From contig DASSNE010000017.1 of assembly GCA_035688265.1 (NCBI GenBank), positions 1 through 7,489 of the forward strand: a stretch of 7,489 nucleotides of DNA. Direction: 5' to 3'. Of this stretch, positions 1 to 5,258 are shown one piece after another. The notes beneath the pieces are model-generated. The model was not told the DNA's origin. It did not search any database and saw nothing but the letters and a program-made list of their open reading frames with translations. Every line of letters begins with the position of its first letter. The first letter of the stretch is position 1. A program made the translations under genes and the position numbers. The stretch comes from DASSBR01 sp035688265. Its GTDB lineage: Bacteria > Pseudomonadota > Gammaproteobacteria > Natronospirales > DASSBR01.

Positions 1-1
1 G

Positions 2-901
2 TACTTCGGCACCAGTTTCTTCTTCGCCGGTGGCGGCGGCGACCCGGTGCTCTACCAGCACGTGTTCTGGTTCTTCGGGCACCCCGAGGTCTACATCATG
101 ATTCTGCCGGCGTTCGGCATCATCTCGGAGATCATCCCGACTTTCGCACGAAAACCGCTGTTCGGTTACACCTCAATGGTGTACGCGCTCGCATCCATCG
201 CATTCCTGTCGTTCATCGTCTGGGCACACCACATGTTCACGGTGGGCATGCCGCTGTCGGCTGAAATCTTCTTCATGTTCTCGACGATGCTGATCGCGAT
301 ACCAACGGGCGTCAAAGTCTTCAACTGGGTCGCAACCATGTGGCGCGGTGCGCTGACGTTCGAAACACCGATGCTGTTCGCAATTGCATTTGTCGTGCTG
401 TTCACGATCGGCGGCCTGTCGGGCCTGATGCTGGCGATCGTTCCCGCCGACTTCCAGTACCAGGACAGCTACTTCGTCGTGGCGCACTTCCACTATGTGC
501 TGGTGACGGGGTCGGCGTTTGCCATCATGGGCGCGATCTACTACTGGCTGCCCAAGTGGACCGGCCACATGTACAACGAGTTCTGGGGCAAGACGCATTT
601 CTGGATCAGCGTCATCTCGGTCAACGTGCTGTATTTCCCGATGCATTTCCTCGGGCTTGCCGGCATGCCGCGGCGCACGGCCGACTACGCGGTGCAGTTC
701 ACCACCATGAACCAGCTCGTCAGCGTCGGCGCCTACGTATTCGGCGCGAGCCAGTTGATCTTCCTCGCGGTGATCATCGCCTGCGTGCGCGGCGGCAAGA
801 AGGCCACCGATGAAGTCTGGGAAGGTGCGAAAGGACTGGAATGGACGCTGCCGTCGCCGGCGCCGTACCACAGCTTCGAGACGCCGCCGATCGTCGAGTG
901 A
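2..901 (+). CDS. ctaD: Cytochrome c oxidase subunit I (aa3-type), C-terminal part
   Basis: This is the catalytic membrane subunit of a heme-copper oxidase, which reduces O2 to water and pumps protons. The frame is open from base 2, so the gene begins upstream; 299 residues remain of about 530 usual. Numbering from the first visible codon, HPEVY at 27-31 supplies a CuB histidine and the cross-linked tyrosine, and HH at 76-77 gives the other two CuB ligands. PTGVKVFNW near 101-109 carries the K-channel lysine (K105). HFH at 162-164 gives the heme a3 and heme a ligands. The PRR motif that contacts heme propionates is present, followed by T instead of the usual Y. The Mg/Mn-site histidine expected just before D155 is Q154. 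There is no fused subunit III domain. No further oxidase gene follows; the next gene converges on this one, so ctaD ends its operon. The family call is secure; the native electron donor is unknown. Confidence 0.96.
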   Translation, partial: YFGTSFFFAGGGGDPVLYQHVFWFFGHPEVYIMILPAFGIISEIIPTFARKPLFGYTSMVYALASIAFLSFIVWAHHMFTVGMPLSAEIFFMFSTMLIAIPTGVKVFNWVATMWRGALTFETPMLFAIAFVVLFTIGGLSGLMLAIVPADFQYQDSYFVVAHFHYVLVTGSAFAIMGAIYYWLPKWTGHMYNEFWGKTHFWISVISVNVLYFPMHFLGLAGMPRRTADYAVQFTTMNQLVSVGAYVFGASQLIFLAVIIACVRGGKKATDEVWEGAKGLEWTLPSPAPYHSFETPPIVE

Positions 902-923
902 AAGGACTTAGGACTTAGTCCTT
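902..923. terminator. Short repeat/hairpin between convergent genes
   Basis: Arms AAGGAC (902-907) and GTCCTT (918-923) can pair around a 10-nt loop. The loop itself holds a second copy of the direct repeat GGACTTA (904-910 and 911-917), which allows an alternative 4-bp stem, GGAC/GTCC at 911-914 and 918-921. It fills the whole space between the ctaD stop codon and the convergent DUF3565 gene and overlaps the latter's TAA. The position suits a bidirectional terminator. However, the stem is short and has no U-tract, so the function is a guess. Confidence 0.3.
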
Positions 924-1122
924 AATCTGATGGCGCGCCGGCGTCGCACTTCTTGCAGTTCAGCGTGCTGCCGAGCATCTTTTTGCGCCCCGCTTCCGTC
1001 TGCGTCCACGGCCGGTTGATCCACGGCGGCCGGTGACGCACGTGCTGGTTGTGGCCGCACTCGAGTTCCGCCACCCAGTGGCGCTCGTCGTCGAGATGAA
1101 AACCGGTAATGCGTCGTTTCAT
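922..1122 (-). CDS. DUF3565 domain-containing small protein
   Basis: This is a 66-residue cytoplasmic protein with no signal peptide or membrane segment. The opening MKRRITGFHLDDERHWVAEL, the central CGHNQHVRH and PPW..RPW motifs, and a late CKKC match the DUF3565 family as I recall it. The function of the family is unknown. Clustered C22, H24, H27, H30 and C56, C59 look like a metal-binding (zinc-ribbon-like) arrangement; that is inference. The ATG at 1122 is chosen because family similarity begins exactly there; the reading frame continues upstream to 1218, but that part is Arg/Ser-rich shadow of the cytochrome gene. It starts 16 nt after the stop of the triheme cytochrome gene on the same strand, so it is probably the last gene of that operon. 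The upstream ribosome-binding sequence is weak, which fits translation coupled to the preceding gene. Confidence 0.85.
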   Translation of the reverse strand: MKRRITGFHLDDERHWVAELECGHNQHVRHRPPWINRPWTQTEAGRKKMLGSTLNCKKCDAGAPSD

Positions 1123-1138
1123 CAGGGCCCGGTTCCGG

Positions 1139-2353
1139 CTAGCGCAGCGGCTCGACCTGCTGCGGTGTGATCTGCGGCACGAGGCGCCGGTCCCAGTTGC
1201 GGCGCACGAAGTTGGCAATCTTCGCGACCTCCTGGTCGCTCAGCTTGAAGCCGAAGGGCGGCATCGAATACGGATACGGGTGCGCCTCGGTCGCGGCTTC
1301 GAAGCCACCCTGCAATATCATCAGCACCAGGTTCGTCGGGTTGGGCGACAGTACGATCGAGTTGTTGCGCAGGTCGGGATAATAGTCATGCTTGGCGCGG
1401 CCATTGTCGCCGTGGCACCCGGAACAATGCTTGTGGTACAGCGCGGCCCCCGGAATCGGATGTTTCGGGGTCGCGGCCGGCGCGGTATGCGCCACCTTCA
1501 GCGTCGGTCCCTGCGCCGGCAGGCTCTGCACGTAGGCCACGACCGCCGCCAGGTCGCCGTCTGTCAGGTACTGCAGGCTCGACTGCACCACGTCGCGCAT
1601 GGGTCCGAGCGCCGCGCCACGCTCGCTGCGGCCGGTGCTCAGGAAATCACTCAACGCCTGCGCCGACCAGCCGCCGATGCCGGTGGAGGGATTCGGCGTG
1701 ATGTTGGGCGCATACCAGCCGTCGATCGGCACCGTGCCGCCCGCCAGCGCATATTCCTCTCGCACCGCGCCCCAGCCGTTGCGCGGCGAATGGCAGGCGC
1801 CGCAATGCGCCAGGCCGCGCACGAGGTAGGCGCCGCGATTCAGCATCGGCGACGCGTTCGGGTCGGGCTTGAATGTGTGCGGATCGAAATACAGGGCACG
1901 CCAGATGCGCATCGCGCTGCGCATGCTGTACGGCCAGCGCAACGTGTTCGGCTGGTTCTTGCGGTGCACCGGCTCGACGCTGCGCAGGTAGTCCCAGATC
2001 GCCTTGACGTCGTCGCGCGTCAGGTTCGTGTAGGACGGGAACGGAAACGCGGGGTAAAGATAATTGCCGTCGTCGTCGATACCGTTGTGCATTGCCCGGT
2101 AGAAGTCTGCGAACGTCCACTTGCCGATACCGGTTTGCGGGTCCGGCGTGATGTTGGGCGAGTAGATCACGCCGAACGGCGTCTCGATCGGACGCCCGCC
2201 GGAGAAAGCGGCGCGGCCGGGTTCCGTGTGGCATGCGCGGCAATCGCCGATGCGGGTGAGATACTCGCCGCGCGACATAGACCCGTTCGTGTCGGCGCCC
2301 CAGGCGACGCCGGTAAAAGCCAGGGCGAGCAATAAGGCGGCGAGCAGTTTCAT
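1139..2353 (-). CDS. Triheme c-type cytochrome, AdhB/gluconate dehydrogenase cytochrome-subunit-like
   Basis: This is a secreted 404-residue cytochrome likely to carry electrons in the periplasm. MKLLAALLLALAFTGVAWG is a signal peptide with cleavage near residue 20. Three heme-binding motifs define three domains: CRACH at 38-42, CGACH at 184-188 and CSGCH at 310-314. YSPNITPDPQTGIGKW (64-79) and its repeat in domain 2 (YAPNITPNPSTGIGGW, 214-229) are hallmarks of the cytochrome subunits of membrane alcohol, gluconate and fructose dehydrogenases. M252 and M364 fit as sixth ligands of hemes 2 and 3. At the matching place in domain 1 there is F103 (PAFPF). No GMC flavoprotein or PQQ dehydrogenase gene lies nearby, and the C-terminus is shorter than in AdhB, so its partner is unclear. 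The start at 2353 has GGAGAAGG upstream and overlaps the stop of the preceding cytochrome gene as ATGA, which strongly suggests coupled translation. Confidence 0.9.
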   Translation of the reverse strand: MKLLAALLLALAFTGVAWGADTNGSMSRGEYLTRIGDCRACHTEPGRAAFSGGRPIETPFGVIYSPNITPDPQTGIGKWTFADFYRAMHNGIDDDGNYLYPAFPFPSYTNLTRDDVKAIWDYLRSVEPVHRKNQPNTLRWPYSMRSAMRIWRALYFDPHTFKPDPNASPMLNRGAYLVRGLAHCGACHSPRNGWGAVREEYALAGGTVPIDGWYAPNITPNPSTGIGGWSAQALSDFLSTGRSERGAALGPMRDVVQSSLQYLTDGDLAAVVAYVQSLPAQGPTLKVAHTAPAATPKHPIPGAALYHKHCSGCHGDNGRAKHDYYPDLRNNSIVLSPNPTNLVLMILQGGFEAATEAHPYPYSMPPFGFKLSDQEVAKIANFVRRNWDRRLVPQITPQQVEPLR

Positions 2354-3051
2354 TCCGCCTTCTCCGTCGAATTGGCTGCCGGGCGCAGCGACGCGAGGTA
2401 ATGCGACATCGCCTGGATTTGCGGCATTGTCAGCGTCTCGACGATGTGCTCGTGCAGCGAATCGTGGCGCGCGCCCTGCGCCCAGTGCTCGAACTGGATC
2501 GTCAGGTAACGCGCGTACTGACCGGCGAGCGCCGGCACGGCGGGCGGCTGGCCCTGCAGATCGGCGCCATGACAACTGGTGCACGCTTCAATGCCTTCGC
2601 TCGGCACGCCCTGCTGCACGAGCTTCCGTCCTTCTTCCCAGCGCGTCTGGTCGCGCGGCGCAGGTGGCGGAAACGGCGGCGACTCGGCCGCATACCAGGC
2701 CGCGATCAACTGCAGGTACGGCGCCGGCAGATTGATCAACAGGTGGTGCATGATCTTGACCGGCGGGATGCCGGTGCGCCGTGCCGACTTGAAGCGCAGG
2801 AGTTGCTTGTAAAGGTAGCCATCAGGCTGGCCGGCCAAGCGCGGATAGACGCCGGCGGTGGTGCCGGCGCCGCCCTGCCCCTGCTTGCCGTGGCAGGTGG
2901 CGCAGGCTGCAAGGCGCGGTTTCATCGCCTGGTGATCCGGCGGCGCTTTCGCCGGCCCGGCGAAAGCGGGAAGCGCGAAGGCAGTCGCTGCGACGATCAA
3001 CAGGCCCGGCAGAATTCGACGAAGGCTCCGAATGCTGCGCGAACTGATCAT
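2350..3051 (-). CDS. Diheme c-type cytochrome, c4/c553-like
   Basis: This is a secreted 233-residue protein with two tandem class I cytochrome domains. A hydrophobic stretch at 13-31 ending AFA is the signal peptide. Heme motifs are CATCH (50-54) and CTSCH (157-161), each followed by the PxLAGQ element typical of cytochrome c4 (YPRLAGQ, VPALAGQ). The length and two-domain plan match c4, a periplasmic electron donor to terminal oxidases in several proteobacteria. In domain 1, M101 (KIMHHLL) is the expected distal ligand. In domain 2, aligning the ligand helices on the L-P/L-T turn puts H200 (SLHEHIV) at that position. An alternative start at 3087 adds 12 residues and overlaps the mtfA stop as TAATG; neither start has a strong ribosome-binding site. 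I prefer 3051 because it gives a more ordinary signal peptide. The gene ends in a 4-nt overlap with the triheme cytochrome, so the two proteins are probably made together. Confidence 0.9.
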   Translation of the reverse strand: MISSRSIRSLRRILPGLLIVAATAFALPAFAGPAKAPPDHQAMKPRLAACATCHGKQGQGGAGTTAGVYPRLAGQPDGYLYKQLLRFKSARRTGIPPVKIMHHLLINLPAPYLQLIAAWYAAESPPFPPPAPRDQTRWEEGRKLVQQGVPSEGIEACTSCHGADLQGQPPAVPALAGQYARYLTIQFEHWAQGARHDSLHEHIVETLTMPQIQAMSHYLASLRPAANSTEKAE

Positions 3052-3086
3052 GCTGCGATATCTACCGTGGTTGGGGGGAATCACCA

Positions 3087-3839
3087 TTATAACTGCTGGC
3101 GGTAGAAGCGTGCGAGTTGCCGATACACGTCGGGCAGGTGCGCGCGCAGTTCGGCCGGCTGTTCGAAGAACACTTCGCTCGTCATCGCGAAAAACTCCGC
3201 CGGGCTCGTCAGCGCGTACGGATCGATCGGCAGCGGCAGGTCGTTTTGATAATCGTCGTGCAGTCGATCCCACGCGCGCGTAAAGGCGGCGACCCAATCC
3301 TTGCGATCCCTGCGCCGGTGCAGCGGCGGAAAGCCGTTGGTATCGCCATTCAGCATGTCGAGCTTGTGCGCCATCTCGTGAATGACGACGTTGTGGCCGG
3401 GCGGCTGCTCGATCTGCTGTACGTCGGCCCACGACAGGATCACCGGCCCGCGGCCCCATGCTTCGCCGGCCAGCACATGCTCGGTGCGATGCACGACGCC
3501 CGCGACATCCATCTGCTCGCGGCGCGGCACGAACAGCTCGGGGTAGATCACGACGCTCACCCAGCCGTCGTACCAGTCGAAGCCGAGCTTCAGAATCGGC
3601 ACGCACGCGTGCGTCGCGATCAGCACCCGGTCGGCTTCATCCAGTACGAGACCCTTGACCGGCTCGATCGACTTGCGGTCGAGAAACAGCGTCGCCAGCA
3701 CCCGCAGCCGCGCCTGGTCCGACGCGCCGAGCCGCCGCGCCGGTGCACAGCGATCGAGCGCGTGCCGCCAGTGCGATTCGGCGATCGGATGTTTTGCGAC
3801 CGTACGGCGTTCGCGCCAGTTTTTGAATTTCTCGAACAT
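3087..3839 (-). CDS. mtfA: MtfA-like zinc-dependent peptidase
   Basis: This is a 250-residue cytoplasmic protein with no signal peptide, close to the usual MtfA length of about 265. The HEMAH motif at 154-158 followed by KLDMLNG is the gluzincin active site: H154 and H158 bind zinc and E155 is catalytic. The segment PAEFFAMTSEVFF (213-225) supplies the third ligand, E215 or E222. Other family features are the YP.LFVP stretch near 99-105 and GPVILSW at 131-137. In enterobacteria MtfA binds the repressor Mlc and so affects glucose PTS expression; nothing in this window suggests a PTS link, so the substrate here is unknown. The gene starts 3 nt after the MATE gene stop, without a clear ribosome-binding site, and its TAA touches the alternative start of the downstream cytochrome gene. 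It therefore sits in the middle of the same operon. Confidence 0.92.
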   Translation of the reverse strand: MFEKFKNWRERRTVAKHPIAESHWRHALDRCAPARRLGASDQARLRVLATLFLDRKSIEPVKGLVLDEADRVLIATHACVPILKLGFDWYDGWVSVVIYPELFVPRREQMDVAGVVHRTEHVLAGEAWGRGPVILSWADVQQIEQPPGHNVVIHEMAHKLDMLNGDTNGFPPLHRRRDRKDWVAAFTRAWDRLHDDYQNDLPLPIDPYALTSPAEFFAMTSEVFFEQPAELRAHLPDVYRQLARFYRQQL

Positions 3840-3842
3840 GGC

Positions 3843-5213
3843 TCAGGACGGACGGGGACTCGCCTTTCCCATCACATTGTGCCGCTGCCACGAGCCGCGT
3901 GCGAACCAGAGGCACGTCAGCAACACCGACAGCACGTTGCTGGCCGGCAGCGTAACCCAGATGCCGAGCTCGTTGAGCGACGTCAGCGACAAGCCCCACG
4001 CCATCGGCAGGCGCAGGATCCAGAACGAGACCAGCGTCAGCGTCATCGCAGCGACGGTCGCGCCCGCGCCGCGCATCGCGCCCAGCAGCACCATCTGCAC
4101 GCCGATCAGGCCGAACGAAAACGCGGCAATTTCGAGGATCAGGCCGCCTTCCGCAATCACCGGTTGCACGCCGGGAATGAACGCGGCAATCAGCGGGTGC
4201 GCGAACACGAACGCGACGGCGCCCGCGAGAGTCAGCACGACGAACGACACGACCGCGCTCAAAGTGGCCGACCGCACCGCCCGCGGCATCAGCCCCGCGC
4301 CGATGTTCTGCCCGACCAGCGTGGTCGAAGCCATCGAAAAGCCCATCGCGGGAATGATGATGAAACTCACCACCCGCTGAAAGACACCGTAGGCGGCCAC
4401 CGGTGTCGCGCCGAAACCCGCGACCAGCGTCATCATCACCGCCATGCCGAACGCACGCGTAGACTGCTCGATCGACGACGGCCCGCCGAGCTTGACCAGG
4501 CGCTTCAGCAGCGCCCAGTCCGGCGGCAGATTCGCAATGCGCAGGTGCACGCCGTAACGGCCGCTGAACAGCAGCCACAGCCCAATAACGGCGGCGATGC
4601 CCTGCGTGAAGATCGTCGCCAGTGCCGCGCCCGCCACGCCGAGCGCCGGAATCGGCCCGTACCCGAGAATAAACAGCGGGTCGAGGCCGAGGTTCAGCAG
4701 CACCGTGCCCAGCACGATCACGAACGGCGTCTTCACTTCGCCCACGCCGCGCAGCAGGGACTGGAACGTAAAATACGAAAACAGAAACACCATGCCGACG
4801 AACGTGACCTGGAGGTAAGCGACCGCCTCCGGTAACACCGCTGGCGGGGCACCCATCAGGCGCATCAGCATGGGGCTTGCGAAATAGCCGGCGACGGCGA
4901 TCACGATCGAGACCATGATGTTGGCGACCAGCGTTTGCGCGGCGACGTGGTCCAGTCGTTGCTGGTCGCCGCGCCCCTTGAACTGCGCGACCATGATCGT
5001 GCCGGCGATCGCGAAGCCGGACACCAGCGCGATCATCAGGAAGATGATCGGGAAGCTCATCGATACCGCGGCGACCGCAGCCTCGCCGAGGCGCCCGACC
5101 CAGAACGTGTCGGTCAACTGGTACGCCGTTTGCAGGATGTTCGCGGCCACGATCGGCGCCGCCAGCGAGAACAGCGCTTTGACGATGGAGCCTTGGGTGA
5201 GGTTGCGGGGCAT
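3843..5213 (-). CDS. MATE family multidrug/Na+ (or H+) antiporter
   Basis: This is a 456-residue inner-membrane protein with about 12 hydrophobic segments and the two-fold MatE repeat (roughly residues 15-180 and 240-405), which is the normal family length. Near the N-terminus, LAAPIVAANILQTAYQLTDT followed by FWVGRLG is the family signature, and the second half has the related opening KLGGPSSIEQSTRAFG. Loops between segments are short and basic. MATE proteins export cationic drugs and metabolites using ion gradients; the substrate cannot be read from the sequence. The ATG at 5213 is the only start that keeps the conserved N-terminus. It has no good ribosome-binding site and lies 45 bp from the divergent ester hydrolase gene. 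It is the first gene of the five-gene minus-strand run, ending 3 nt before mtfA. Confidence 0.94.
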   Translation of the reverse strand: MPRNLTQGSIVKALFSLAAPIVAANILQTAYQLTDTFWVGRLGEAAVAAVSMSFPIIFLMIALVSGFAIAGTIMVAQFKGRGDQQRLDHVAAQTLVANIMVSIVIAVAGYFASPMLMRLMGAPPAVLPEAVAYLQVTFVGMVFLFSYFTFQSLLRGVGEVKTPFVIVLGTVLLNLGLDPLFILGYGPIPALGVAGAALATIFTQGIAAVIGLWLLFSGRYGVHLRIANLPPDWALLKRLVKLGGPSSIEQSTRAFGMAVMMTLVAGFGATPVAAYGVFQRVVSFIIIPAMGFSMASTTLVGQNIGAGLMPRAVRSATLSAVVSFVVLTLAGAVAFVFAHPLIAAFIPGVQPVIAEGGLILEIAAFSFGLIGVQMVLLGAMRGAGATVAAMTLTLVSFWILRLPMAWGLSLTSLNELGIWVTLPASNVLSVLLTCLWFARGSWQRHNVMGKASPRPS

Positions 5214-5258
5214 TAGTGCTAGGATTGGCCGTCTTAAGATAATTAGCAGGAGGGTGCC
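5214..5258. promoter_or_regulatory. Divergent intergenic region between MATE and ester hydrolase genes
   Basis: These 45 bp are the only DNA available between two divergent starts, apart from the two coding ends. They contain an AT-rich core (TTAAGATAATTAG, 5234-5246) in otherwise GC-rich sequence. This core could serve as a -10 element for the minus-strand operon (TATCTT on that strand, 5237-5242). No convincing -35 element or operator palindrome is visible. The call rests mainly on position. Confidence 0.35.
5248..5253 (+). promoter_or_regulatory. Shine-Dalgarno sequence of the ester hydrolase gene
   Basis: AGGAGG lies 5 nt before the ATG at 5259, a near-perfect ribosome-binding site. It fixes the start that yields a complete signal peptide. 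It is much stronger than any site on the opposite operon. Confidence 0.8.

Noticed and set aside
1109..2335. 408-codon open frame on the plus strand opposite the triheme cytochrome
   Set aside because: The Arg/Val/Ala-rich composition and lack of any motif mark it as a shadow, while the minus strand has three clear heme sites and a signal peptide.
2354..2584. 77-residue N-terminal extension of the triheme cytochrome
   Set aside because: It would overlap the diheme gene deeply and place the signal peptide internally; the ATG at 2353 has a ribosome-binding site and a proper signal peptide.
3117..4835. 572-codon open frame on the plus strand
   Set aside because: It lies opposite mtfA and the MATE gene, is extremely rich in Arg, His and Gln, and shows no family resemblance; it is a high-GC antisense shadow.
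5238..5243. GATAAT as a -10 element for the ester hydrolase gene
   Set aside because: Transcription would start within the ribosome-binding site and no -35 element lies at the right distance; a promoter further upstream is more likely.
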